From the NCBI GenBank assembly GCA_030065575.1, contig JASJDZ010000004.1, positions 1 through 64,000 on the forward strand: a stretch of 64,000 nt of DNA, read 5' to 3'. The stretch is from Acidimicrobiia bacterium (GTDB taxonomy: Bacteria; Actinomycetota; Acidimicrobiia; Spongiisociales; UBA5794). The position numbers were made by a program, and so were the translations under genes. Below, piece after piece: positions 1 to 9,418 of the stretch (its first letter is position 1; each line of letters starts with the position of its first letter). Below the pieces are notes generated by a model. The model had not been told where the DNA came from and made no database searches. It was given only the letters and a program-made list of their open reading frames with translations.

Positions 1-25
1 GCCGAAGGAGACGGAAGGGACGACC

Positions 26-1516
26 ATGCCGAACGGTAAGCCGAACATCCTGGTCCTCTGGGGGGATGACATCGGGATCACCAACCTGAGCTGCTACAGC
101 GATGGGCTGATGGGATACCGCACGCCAAACATCGACCGGATCGCAGACGAGGGAGTCCGCTTCACCGACTACTACGGCGAGCAGAGCTGCACTGCCGGCC
201 GGGCTGCTTTCATTACCGGTCAGAATCCCTACCGGACCGGGCTCACCAAGATCGGCCTGCCTGGCGCAGACCTGGGTCTGCGCGACGAAGACCCCACCAT
301 CGCCACCGCTCTGAAGAACCTCGGCTACACCACCGGCCAGTTCGGCAAGAACCACTTCGGCGATCGTGACGAGTTCCTCCCAACTAATCACGGCTTCGAC
401 GAGTTCTTCGGGAACCTTTATCACCTCAACGCCGAGGAGGAGCCGGAGAACGCCGACTACCCGGATCCGGACGACTTCCCCAACTTCCGGGCGCGCTTTG
501 GACCCCGTGGGGTGATCCACAGCTATGCCGATGGTCGTATCGAGGACACAGGGCCGCTCACCAAGAAGCGCATGGAGACGGTCGACGACGAGATCATCCC
601 CGAGGCGCAACGCTTCATCAAGGATGCGGTCGACAGCGACACTCCATTCTTCGTGTGGTTCAACACAACCGGGATGCACTTCCGCACCCACATCGCTGAC
701 GAGATCCGCGGCCAAGCGGGCCGCTGGCAGTCGGAGTACCACGACGCGATGGTCGAGCACGACAAACGGATCGGGCAGATGCTCGACCAATTGGACGAAC
801 TGGGCATCGCCGATGACACCATCGTGCTCTACAGCACGGACAACGGTGTGCACATGAACACCTGGCCCGATGCGGGAATGACCCCGTTCCGGAATGAGAA
901 GAACTCGTGTTGGGAGGGCGCCTTCCGGGTGCCGTCCCTCGCCAGATGGCCGGGTCACTTCGAACCGGGCACTGTGCTCAACGGGATCGTCAGTCACAAC
1001 GACTGGTTCGTCACACTGCTGGCGGCGGCTGGCGAGCCCGACATCGCTGACAGACTGAAGGCCGGTTACGCGATGAACGGCACGACCTACAAAGTTCACC
1101 TCGACGGGTTCAACCAGCTCCCATATCTGACAGGGGAAGAGGAAGAAAGCCCACGTGACTACTTCTTCTATGTGTCCGACGATGGTGATCTGATGGCGCT
1201 GCGTTTCTACGCCTGGAAGGTCGTGTTCCTCGAGCAGCGGGCCCAAGGGACACTCCAGATCTGGGCGGAGCCGTTCACCGAGCTGCGTGTTCCCAAGCTC
1301 TTCAACCTCCGCACCGACCCATACGAACGGGCGGATGTGACGTCGAACACCTACTACGACTGGTTGATCGACCGCGCCTACCTGTTCATCCCCGCCCAGG
1401 CCTTCGTGGCTCAGATGGCGCAGTCGCTGATGGAGTTCCCACCGCGACAGGAGTCGGCGAGCTTCACGGTGGGGGCGATGCTCGAGAAACTCAAGGCGGG
1501 TCTGCCGAGTTCGTAG
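26..1516 (+). CDS. Sulfatase family protein (Cys-type arylsulfatase)
   Basis: N-terminal LVLWGDDIG metal site; SCTAGRAAF matches the C-x-[PA]-x-R formylglycine motif; STDNGVH; full ORF with upstream GGAG-like RBS. Confidence 0.93.
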   Translation: MPNGKPNILVLWGDDIGITNLSCYSDGLMGYRTPNIDRIADEGVRFTDYYGEQSCTAGRAAFITGQNPYRTGLTKIGLPGADLGLRDEDPTIATALKNLGYTTGQFGKNHFGDRDEFLPTNHGFDEFFGNLYHLNAEEEPENADYPDPDDFPNFRARFGPRGVIHSYADGRIEDTGPLTKKRMETVDDEIIPEAQRFIKDAVDSDTPFFVWFNTTGMHFRTHIADEIRGQAGRWQSEYHDAMVEHDKRIGQMLDQLDELGIADDTIVLYSTDNGVHMNTWPDAGMTPFRNEKNSCWEGAFRVPSLARWPGHFEPGTVLNGIVSHNDWFVTLLAAAGEPDIADRLKAGYAMNGTTYKVHLDGFNQLPYLTGEEEESPRDYFFYVSDDGDLMALRFYAWKVVFLEQRAQGTLQIWAEPFTELRVPKLFNLRTDPYERADVTSNTYYDWLIDRAYLFIPAQAFVAQMAQSLMEFPPRQESASFTVGAMLEKLKAGLPSS

Positions 1517-1533
1517 CAGGGTTCACATCTAAC

Positions 1534-1567
1534 AAGAAGGGGCGCCACCTGGCGCCCCTTCTCTTTG
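1534..1567 (+). terminator. Rho-independent-like terminator after sulfatase
   Basis: aaggggcgcc acct ggcgcccctt followed by ctcttt. Confidence 0.8.
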
Positions 1568-1609
1568 TGTGACCGGTTCGTTTCTAGGCCGCGGAGTCTC
1601 AATACGCGG

Positions 1610-1635
1610 GCAACCGGCGCCGCGGCGCCGGTTGC
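1610..1635. repeat. 26-bp perfect palindrome gcaaccggcgccgcggcgccggttgc
   Basis: Sequence equals its own reverse complement; lies just downstream of the minus-strand SHOCT gene. Confidence 0.85.
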
Positions 1636-1653
1636 GCAAAGAGGTTCTGGTTG

Positions 1654-1932
1654 TCAGCCGAGGATCTTGGCTTTCTGAGCGGCAAATTCCTCATCGGTGA
1701 GGATGCCCTGAGCGTGTAGCTCGCCGAGCTTCTTCAGCTCCTCGTACGGGTCCATCGCTGGAGCGGGTGCCGGCTCGGGTGCGGGTGGCGGGGCGGCCTG
1801 CGGTGCAGGTGCGGGAGCGGGTGGCGGAGCCGCGGCTGCGGCCATCATGTCCTGGCGCCGGTCGTGGCGCCGTGCGGTGCGGCGTGAGGTACGCCGGGCG
1901 GTACGTCGCATCGATCGTCTCGCTGGAGGCAT
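1654..1932 (-). CDS. SHOCT-domain small protein with Arg-rich N-terminus and Pro/Ala linker
   Basis: C-terminal DPYEELKKLGELHAQGILTDEEFAAQKAKILG is SHOCT-like; RRTARRTSRRTARR N-terminus. Confidence 0.8.
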   Translation of the reverse strand: MPPARRSMRRTARRTSRRTARRHDRRQDMMAAAAAPPPAPAPAPQAAPPPAPEPAPAPAMDPYEELKKLGELHAQGILTDEEFAAQKAKILG

Positions 1933-2066
1933 CGGTAGACCCTTTCTCGGTGACTGAGGGTGGTCAGCATAGAGGAAGCAAGCCCGGTCCGTTGCGGTTT
2001 CTTAATACACGGTTCGGGTCGATCCGAACGGTACGATCCGGGCAATACCGGTGCCCGGAGGCTGTG

Positions 2067-2933
2067 ATGCAGGCTCAATCCCAGAGTGAATTGGAGCAGA
2101 TCGCCGATTCGCTCGAACCGATCAATCTCGACTGGCTATCGCTCGCAATTGCGGCTGCGGTCTTCCTTGCCTCGATAGTCCTGGCGAGGTTTGCCCGGCG
2201 AGGCCTGCGGCAACTCGCAGCAAGAGTCGACATCGGGTCGCCTGCACTATGGGCGGCAAGCGCCCGCATCAGCTCATGGCTGATCATCTTCTTCGGCATG
2301 GTTGGGTCCCTGCGGGTCCTCGGGATCGACTTCATCCCGCTGATGGCCGGCCTTGGTGTCGCCGCCGTGGTCGTGGCCGTGGCGTTGCGACCGTTCTTGG
2401 AGAACTTCGCCGCGGGGTTGACCCTCCAGCTGCAACGCCCGATCGAGGTCGGCGACCAGATCGCCGTACGGCAGATAGAGGGTGAGGTGAAGGAGCTCAA
2501 CGCCCGCACCGTCGTCATCAGGACTATGGACGGCCGCACCGTCCACATCCCCAACAGCTCCGTGCTCGAGTCTCCGATCACCAATTTCACCGACGGCCCC
2601 CAGCGACGCAGCGTCATCGATGTCGGCCTGGCCTACGACACGAACCTGGCCGAAGCGGTCGAGGTCATGATCGATGCCGTCGCCGCAGCGCCGGGCGTGA
2701 TCCAGGAACCGCCCCCCGAAGCCTTCATCCACGAGTTCGGCGACTCAACGATCAACGCCCGGGTGCGGTTCTGGCACGAACCACAGATCAGGGCAGGATG
2801 GACCATCCGCCACGAAGTAGCAGTTGTCATCAAACGGGCGCTCGATGAGCGCGACATCGAGATCGCCTTCCCGCAGCGCGTGCTTTGGCAGGGCGAGACC
2901 GGCGCCGAGCCGGCGATTCCCGAGCTGGGCTAG
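2067..2933 (+). CDS. Mechanosensitive ion channel, MscS family
   Basis: TM helices then MAGLGVAAVVVAVALRPFLENFAAGLTLQLQRPIEVGDQI, typical MscS pore and beta domain; ATG at 2067 with GGAGG RBS (ORF track start 1767 is too far upstream). Confidence 0.93.
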   Translation: MQAQSQSELEQIADSLEPINLDWLSLAIAAAVFLASIVLARFARRGLRQLAARVDIGSPALWAASARISSWLIIFFGMVGSLRVLGIDFIPLMAGLGVAAVVVAVALRPFLENFAAGLTLQLQRPIEVGDQIAVRQIEGEVKELNARTVVIRTMDGRTVHIPNSSVLESPITNFTDGPQRRSVIDVGLAYDTNLAEAVEVMIDAVAAAPGVIQEPPPEAFIHEFGDSTINARVRFWHEPQIRAGWTIRHEVAVVIKRALDERDIEIAFPQRVLWQGETGAEPAIPELG

Positions 2934-3436
2934 TCCTCTAGAGCAATCTCGGCGCCAAATGCGATGAGGGTTTCCGGGTTGAGGAAGTCCTGGGCAATGA
3001 CGATGCCGCCCTGGGCTCGCATTGCGTCGCGCATCGGGATCATCCACTGGTGTTCCACCACCAGCATGAGGCCCGCTCCACCAGGCGGAATGTCCTCGGC
3101 GATCGTAGCCAGCGCCTCTTCATCGAGCCCGTACTCGTACTCGTCCATGGCACTCACCGCACCGACAACGGCACCCATCTCAGCGCCCGCCTCGCCGCCG
3201 GCGCCCAACCCGATGAGAGCGCCGACCCAGGCACCGTAGGAGATGGCTTCGTCCTCAGTGAGCTCGCTCATCTCAGCGGCCAGGATCTCACCATCTTCGT
3301 CCTTGTAGACGCCGAGCAGGTCAACGATCCGGATCAAGCCGGCATTGCTGGCATCTTCCAGCGCTTCCAGAACGCTGCCGTCGAGCTGCGGATCCGTGAA
3401 ACCGATCACGAAGAGCTGTAGCGGGCCAAACTCCAT
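2930..3436 (-). CDS. DUF1269/DUF6325-like protein
   Basis: MEFGPLQLFVIGF... with Gly/Ala-rich central hydrophobic segment; resembles the paralog at 16070; start chosen at 3436. Confidence 0.65.
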   Translation of the reverse strand: MEFGPLQLFVIGFTDPQLDGSVLEALEDASNAGLIRIVDLLGVYKDEDGEILAAEMSELTEDEAISYGAWVGALIGLGAGGEAGAEMGAVVGAVSAMDEYEYGLDEEALATIAEDIPPGGAGLMLVVEHQWMIPMRDAMRAQGGIVIAQDFLNPETLIAFGAEIALED

Positions 3437-3538
3437 GGCGTCTCCTTGGTAGAAATCGACTGAGGTCGAGATTAGCCGAAAGTCGACCGCGAGCCTGGCT
3501 GGTGTATCTTTATGCAATCGTCGAGCGGAGACCGGGAG

Positions 3539-5173
3539 ATGACTGAGGAAGCACAACAGGATCAGGTCGATTTCAGCACTGCGCAAACAGACGTCGGGAG
3601 GTTGCGGGACGAGCTCCAGGGCGGTGTTGCCGTCGAAACCTCCGTTACCTCTATCAACGGCCAGACCTTCGAATTCGTTACCTCGCTCGAGGTGCCGGTG
3701 CCGCTAGGCGGCTTTGTCGTGATCGATACTCAGGATGGCCGCAGCTACATGGGCCAGGTAACCGACCGCTCGGCCGACCTTCGCCGCGGAGCCCGGGTAA
3801 TGATCGACGTGCCCCAGGTGGAAGTGGGTTCGGCCCGGGTGTCGCAGGCCGAGATCCAGCTCGAGCAACGCACCGTGGTCGGTGGCGGAACTCTGCTGGC
3901 ACGGATCTCGGACGGCGAGCTCGGCGGGACCCATCACGACGATGTCTTCGACCGTGCCGATATGGCCATAGCCCCGGTCGAGTTGGTCGAGCAGTTCATG
4001 GAATCGGCGGGGAGAGGCGCCGCCGGTCTCGATATTGGCTGGTCACCGTTTGCCTCCCCCGAGGTGCGTACCACTCTCCGCCCTGGTGGCTTCAACCGAC
4101 ACACGTTCCTGTGCGGCCAATCAGGGTCGGGGAAGACCTTCTCGCTCGGTGTTGTTCTTGAACGATTGCTCCTCGACACTTCGCTGCCGATGATCATCAT
4201 CGACCCCAACTCGGACTTCGTGAAGCTCGGCCAGGTGCGGGGCAAGCAGGGTTTCGATCGGACGCTGGCGGGGCCGACGAGCGATGACGCATACTCGGAA
4301 CTGGAGCGCCGGTACAACTCGGCGACGGCAGGGCTGCGGGTTTTGCGACCCGGTGATGCGGAGACTCCGCTGCAGATCCGCTTCAGCGAACTGACCCCCC
4401 ATGAGCAGGCGGCCGTCTTGCGGCTCGATCCGCTGGAGGATCGGGAGGAGTTCAGTGCGTACTGGCGGATTGCGGAGACTCTCGGAGATGGGCGCTACAC
4501 CCTTGGGGATGTGCGCCGGGCCGCTCTCGACACGCTCGATGAGGACGCCCGCCAGATCGGGCTGCGGCTGGACAACCTCGGTGTCGCCGGCTGGGACGTG
4601 TGGGCCGAAGGTGAAGCAAGCGCCCTCGGCGACCGTCTCGCCGACGACTGGCGCGGCCTGATCCTCGATGTCGGGGGTCTCGGGTCCTCGGCAGAGCAGA
4701 GCGTCGTGGCCATGAGCCTCCTGGGTCGGCTGTGGCGCAAGCGAGAGGAGCGAAAGCCCGTCCTGGTGGTCATCGACGAAGCCCACAACGTGTGCCCCGC
4801 CGAACCTGTCAATGACCTACAGGCGCTGGCGACAGACCACGTGGTGCGGATTGCCGGCGAGGGCCGCAAGTTCGGCATCTACTTGCTGCTGTCGACGCAG
4901 CGTCCCCAGAAGCTGCATCCCAACGTGCTGTCACAGTGCGACAACCTGATCCTGATGCGGATGAACTCGCTGGCCGATGTCGCTCATCTCAGCGATACAT
5001 TCTCGTTCGTTCCGCCGCGATTGTTGGAGCAGTCCACCGGGTTCACACTCGGCAGGGCGTTGCTGGCCGGCAAGATCTCACCAACTCCAACGTTGACCAA
5101 GTTCGAGGGCAGGCTCAGCCTCGAAGGAGGGGGCGATGTCGCTTCCACCTGGGCAAAGGAGCGGCAGGCTTGA
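3539..5173 (+). CDS. HerA-like (DUF87) ATPase / helicase-family ATP-binding protein
   Basis: Walker A GQSGSGKTFSLG; Walker B VLVVIDEAHNVCP; STQRPQKLHPNVLSQCDNLILMRM. Confidence 0.85.
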   Translation: MTEEAQQDQVDFSTAQTDVGRLRDELQGGVAVETSVTSINGQTFEFVTSLEVPVPLGGFVVIDTQDGRSYMGQVTDRSADLRRGARVMIDVPQVEVGSARVSQAEIQLEQRTVVGGGTLLARISDGELGGTHHDDVFDRADMAIAPVELVEQFMESAGRGAAGLDIGWSPFASPEVRTTLRPGGFNRHTFLCGQSGSGKTFSLGVVLERLLLDTSLPMIIIDPNSDFVKLGQVRGKQGFDRTLAGPTSDDAYSELERRYNSATAGLRVLRPGDAETPLQIRFSELTPHEQAAVLRLDPLEDREEFSAYWRIAETLGDGRYTLGDVRRAALDTLDEDARQIGLRLDNLGVAGWDVWAEGEASALGDRLADDWRGLILDVGGLGSSAEQSVVAMSLLGRLWRKREERKPVLVVIDEAHNVCPAEPVNDLQALATDHVVRIAGEGRKFGIYLLLSTQRPQKLHPNVLSQCDNLILMRMNSLADVAHLSDTFSFVPPRLLEQSTGFTLGRALLAGKISPTPTLTKFEGRLSLEGGGDVASTWAKERQA

Positions 5174-6516
5174 CGGCGGAGTCCGCCCAACGGGACGCTC
5201 GGATGAGGCGAACCAGGTCGGTGGCAACCACCATCCTGGTGATTCTCGCCTCGCTTGGCGTTGTCCTGTCGCTTGTCGGAGCCTGGGTGAAGACCACGCT
5301 GTTCGACACCGACTCTTTCGTTCAGGTCGTTGACTCGTCACTCACGAGTGAAGAGATCGTTACGGTCATCAGCGATGTCGTTTCCGAGCAGGCGATCCTG
5401 GCGCTCGACATCGAGGGTCGTCTCGAAACACGATTGGGAGCGATCGACACCTATCTCTCCGATTCGCTGGCGGACGCGCTCGACCTTGGTCCGGCGCAGC
5501 GGGCGTTACTGAGCAGGATTGATCTACCCCAATTCGCCAGCCTGGCGGGGCCAATAGCTGAACCAATCGAACGGCGCATCGAGGAGTCGGTGGACGGTCT
5601 GGTTGCATCCGATGGGTTCCAGGAGGTGCTGCCGGAGGCAATTGCGTTCGCCCACCGTGGTGCGGTTGCGCTAATCAGGGACGACATCGATGCCCTGGAG
5701 AATGTGTCGATCGTCGCCGGCGAGGTGCAGTGGAACATCCTGCCCCTGGTAGAGCGAGCAATCGGGCACGTGTTCAGCGAAGGCATCCTCGATTCGGTGG
5801 TCGATTCACTCAATCTCTCCGTGGCGACGTACGTGGGAGTGCGGGAAGACGCTCTCGCCAAGCTCGGCGAGGCGCTTGGCACGGTGCTTCCCGACGACTT
5901 CGGTCAGGTCACCGTGATGAGCGAGGAACGCCTGGAGACCTGGCAGGGACTAGCGCGCACTCTCGATCGTATTGCGATGCTGGCCATCATTCTGACCGTC
6001 GCACTGTTAGTTGCTGCGCTGGTCGTGTCGCACAACAAGCGACGCACCCTGGTTCAGTTTGCAGCCGGCAGCGTGATTGCGTTGGTGGTGGCTGCCATCG
6101 TGCAACGCAATGTGCTGGAAGCGCTGAACGAGGCTATCCCGGGACCACCTGAGCAAGCCGCCGCCACAGTCCTCTTCGATGCGCTGTTCACCAACTTGCG
6201 GACCGTTGCGTGGGTGTTCGTCATATTCGCTGCGCTCGTTGGTGTGTCGGCCTATCTCGCCGGTCGACCGGCGTGGCTCGAGGGCCTGCGAAGCGAAGCT
6301 CCCGGCGCCGGGATCGTGACCAAGGTCACTCCCCTGGTTCGGGCCAACCAAGATGCGTTCAGCGCCGGTGGCATCGCCGTGGCCCTCCTCATCTGGTGGA
6401 TTGTCGGCCTCAGCACTGTGAGCTTCTTCCTCGTGGGCTTCCTACTGGGCGGGTACCTGTGGTGGGTGGCCAAGCTGGCGCACCCGGACGCGGTCCCGGC
6501 AGTAGATCAATCCTGA
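5170..6516 (+). CDS. Actinobacterial-type integral membrane protein of unknown function
   Basis: TTG start overlapping upstream stop (TTGA) with AAGGAG RBS; N-terminal TM then soluble domain then several TM segments. Confidence 0.7.
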   Translation: MTAESAQRDARMRRTRSVATTILVILASLGVVLSLVGAWVKTTLFDTDSFVQVVDSSLTSEEIVTVISDVVSEQAILALDIEGRLETRLGAIDTYLSDSLADALDLGPAQRALLSRIDLPQFASLAGPIAEPIERRIEESVDGLVASDGFQEVLPEAIAFAHRGAVALIRDDIDALENVSIVAGEVQWNILPLVERAIGHVFSEGILDSVVDSLNLSVATYVGVREDALAKLGEALGTVLPDDFGQVTVMSEERLETWQGLARTLDRIAMLAIILTVALLVAALVVSHNKRRTLVQFAAGSVIALVVAAIVQRNVLEALNEAIPGPPEQAAATVLFDALFTNLRTVAWVFVIFAALVGVSAYLAGRPAWLEGLRSEAPGAGIVTKVTPLVRANQDAFSAGGIAVALLIWWIVGLSTVSFFLVGFLLGGYLWWVAKLAHPDAVPAVDQS

Positions 6517-6606
6517 CGTGGTTGCGTTGCCGGCAGCGGAATTGAGGTACGCCGCAACGGTCGAGGTCCTCTATTCTCGAGGGCAATCGCCCGGTGGAAG
6601 GACTAC

Positions 6607-8658
6607 TTGAACATGTCACCCAGATCAGCATCTCCACAGCGGATAGGGAGAGTCCTTCTCGAATCCGACACATCGCAGCGGGTCGCCAGGTGGCTCAATC
6701 CCCTGTTCGGCAGCCCCTCGTCACCTCTGGAAACGCGGGCGTTCTTGGATTCCTTCGGACCCTCGCTGATGCCGCGCACTTCGACGCTGCAAGGGGTCGT
6801 GGCAGGAATGAACGTGCTGGCCGCCAGGGCTGTGACCAGTGTTGTTGAAGGCAGGCTCAATCGGGTCGTTCCACCGTCCGCCTCGCTCCCGGTCCGGCTC
6901 GGGGCCCGGGCAGTTACGGCCGGGGTCGGAATAGCGTTGGGACAGACCCCCGAAAGCGACGATGAGACCCTCTACCGGGCCGGAGCCCGATCTGCCGGAG
7001 GCATCCTGCGGGTAGCGGCCACGGGTGGCGCCATCTACGACCTCGGCAAGTACGCCCAGAAGCGCTTCCCAGCGCAGAAGGCAACACGGCCGGCCGCAAT
7101 CAGCGCACTCGCGCTGGCGGGTGTCGGCTACTGGGCCGCGCAGCGGATCGCACAGCGCAAGAGAGAAATCGAACGCTGGCCGGTCCCCCAGAAGGAAGCC
7201 CTTCCTGGTGCAGTAGGCGTGGCGGCGGTCGTCACGGTCGCCGGCACCGGTGCCGCACGCGGCTACATCGGCACGAGGAACGCGATGATCCGCTGGATGG
7301 GCCCGGGAGTCGTGAAGAACGTGATGGGACGGGTCGCCAATGCAGGCTTGTGGTCCCTTGGGCTTTCCACCCTGTACAACGCCGGAGTCGGCTACATCGG
7401 ACGGGCCAACGAAAAGGTGGATCCGGGATACGCCACTCCTCCACCGAGCCCGATGATGTCGGGACATGCTGAGAGCCTCGTCGAATTCGAGGATCTCGGT
7501 CAACAGGGCCGCCGCTACGTCAACGACGTGGCGACACCTGAGCTCATCGAAGAAGTAATGGGGGAGCCGGCGGCCGCACAGCCGATTCGGGTCTACATCG
7601 GATACAACACGGAACCCGTATATCCGACCGGTCGTGCCGAACTGGCTCTCGCCGAACTGGACCGCACCGGCGCTTTCTACCGGAAGTACCTCCTGCTGGT
7701 GGCACCGACGGGTACCGGATGGGTCGACCACACGATGATCGAGGCAGCGGAGCTGCTCAGCCGCGGAGACATCGCAACCTGCTGTATCCAGTACGGGCGT
7801 TTCCCGTCCTTCCTGTCCATTCAGAAGGTAGCCACCGGACGCTCCCAGTTCCGGCTTCTGCTGTGGGGCGTGAAGCAACGCCTGCAGGCAATGCCACCGG
7901 AGCAACGACCCAAGGTCCTCATCTTCGGCGAGAGCCTCGGCGCTTGGGCTTCTTCGGACGTTGTCATGTACCAGGGAATCGGCGGCTTCGACCACTACGG
8001 GATCGACAAGGCACTGTGGTTCGGTCTCCCCGGGTTGGCGAAGTGGTCGCGGAACGGAATGGCGCGAGGCTCCAGCGATCTGGTGCCGGCGGGCACCGTC
8101 GGTGTCTTCGACCGGCCCGAGCAGCTGGCCGCGCTCGGAGAGGAGGTGCGATCCCAGCTACGGGCCATCATCCTCTCCCACGACAACGACCCGATCGCCC
8201 AGTTGGTCCCCGACATCGCCGTACAACGTCCTTCGTGGCTCGCCAAGGACGGAGAACGAGGTCGCGGCGTCGCTGAGAGCATGGACTGGATCCCCATCGT
8301 CACCTTCTGGCAGACCGCGATCGACGCCGCCAACGCCATGGTGACCGTACCCGGCGAGTTCCTGTCGTTCGGTCACGACTATCGGGCGGACACAGCCCAG
8401 TTCGTTCACATGGCATACGAGTTCCCGCCTGTCACAGACGAGCAGATGGAACGGGTCGAGGATCTGTTGCGCAGGCTGGAGGTGGAGCGGACGGAACGCC
8501 GTAAAGCAACGACTGCCGATGAGGCCCCGCCGCCACCAGCACAGCAGGCCATCCCGGCAACGATGGCCGGTGGCGTCCCGCTCCAGCAGGCCCGTACCCG
8601 CGGCGCCAGGTGGCAGACGGTGCTGAACCGGCCCAAGCGCGGCAGCGAAGAAAGCTGA
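6607..8658 (+). CDS. Alpha/beta-hydrolase family membrane protein (Abhydrolase_9 / DUF2319-like)
   Basis: FGESLGAWASSDVVMYQGIGGFDHYGIDKALWFGLPGLAKW nucleophile-elbow region, C-terminal YEFPPVTDEQMERVEDLL. Confidence 0.85.
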   Translation: MNMSPRSASPQRIGRVLLESDTSQRVARWLNPLFGSPSSPLETRAFLDSFGPSLMPRTSTLQGVVAGMNVLAARAVTSVVEGRLNRVVPPSASLPVRLGARAVTAGVGIALGQTPESDDETLYRAGARSAGGILRVAATGGAIYDLGKYAQKRFPAQKATRPAAISALALAGVGYWAAQRIAQRKREIERWPVPQKEALPGAVGVAAVVTVAGTGAARGYIGTRNAMIRWMGPGVVKNVMGRVANAGLWSLGLSTLYNAGVGYIGRANEKVDPGYATPPPSPMMSGHAESLVEFEDLGQQGRRYVNDVATPELIEEVMGEPAAAQPIRVYIGYNTEPVYPTGRAELALAELDRTGAFYRKYLLLVAPTGTGWVDHTMIEAAELLSRGDIATCCIQYGRFPSFLSIQKVATGRSQFRLLLWGVKQRLQAMPPEQRPKVLIFGESLGAWASSDVVMYQGIGGFDHYGIDKALWFGLPGLAKWSRNGMARGSSDLVPAGTVGVFDRPEQLAALGEEVRSQLRAIILSHDNDPIAQLVPDIAVQRPSWLAKDGERGRGVAESMDWIPIVTFWQTAIDAANAMVTVPGEFLSFGHDYRADTAQFVHMAYEFPPVTDEQMERVEDLLRRLEVERTERRKATTADEAPPPPAQQAIPATMAGGVPLQQARTRGARWQTVLNRPKRGSEES

Positions 8659-8659
8659 T

Positions 8660-9418
8660 GTGACCAACCTGTCGCGACGTGGCTGGCTAGATCCTGCCTG
8701 GTTCGAGGCGCCGGACCATCCGCAACGCGCACCCGGCTACGAGCTTGCCGTGATTGCGGTCATGTTCCTGTGGAACGTGATCGCCAACCTCGTCGTACCC
8801 GACGCCGCAGCGTCCGTTGTTGTGGCAACGGGCGCCATCCTCCTGCTGGTCATCGCCCGTCGCTCCGGCTCTACCTGGGACCAGCTGGGCCTTGGGCATT
8901 CATCGATGGGGGCCGGCGTGCGTCTTGGGGTCGCAGCCGTGGGAGTGGTCACCGCCGCCATCGTTGTGGCCTCTGTTGTGCCCGCATCACGGGGCCTGCT
9001 CGCCGATGACAGGTTTGTCGGGGTCGCTGCCGGCGAAATGTTGCGCGAGGTCTTCCTCAGGATCCCGCTCGTCACCGCGGTCGGTGAGGAGGTTGCCTTC
9101 CGGGGTGTGCTGCTTGGTCTGCTGTTGACCCGGTACTCCCCGTTTCGAGCTGCTGTTTTGACATCAGCGCTCTTCGGCCTGTGGCACGTCCTTCCCGGAG
9201 TTGATGCGCTGGAGACAACTGCGGCGGAGTTCTCGGCTGGTCTCATGGGCGTAGTAGCGGTCAGCGGGCAGGTGCTGGTTACCGGATTTGCCGGCATGGC
9301 CTTCGCCTGGCTCCGGCTTCGTAGCGGGAGTCTGGCCGCACCCGTCCTGGTCCATTGGGGATTGAACGGTGCGGCCTATCTTGCAGGATGGCTGGTTGTG
9401 GAGAATTCATGGGCGTAG
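8660..9418 (+). CDS. CPBP family intramembrane metalloprotease
   Basis: EEVAFRGVLLGLLL and LFGLWHVLPG motifs; GTG start. Confidence 0.88.
   Translation: MTNLSRRGWLDPAWFEAPDHPQRAPGYELAVIAVMFLWNVIANLVVPDAAASVVVATGAILLLVIARRSGSTWDQLGLGHSSMGAGVRLGVAAVGVVTAAIVVASVVPASRGLLADDRFVGVAAGEMLREVFLRIPLVTAVGEEVAFRGVLLGLLLTRYSPFRAAVLTSALFGLWHVLPGVDALETTAAEFSAGLMGVVAVSGQVLVTGFAGMAFAWLRLRSGSLAAPVLVHWGLNGAAYLAGWLVVENSWA

Noticed and set aside
6721-7995. 424-aa minus-strand ORF opposite the Abhydrolase_9 gene
   Set aside because: Antisense shadow ORF; the plus strand carries a clear hydrolase family signature.
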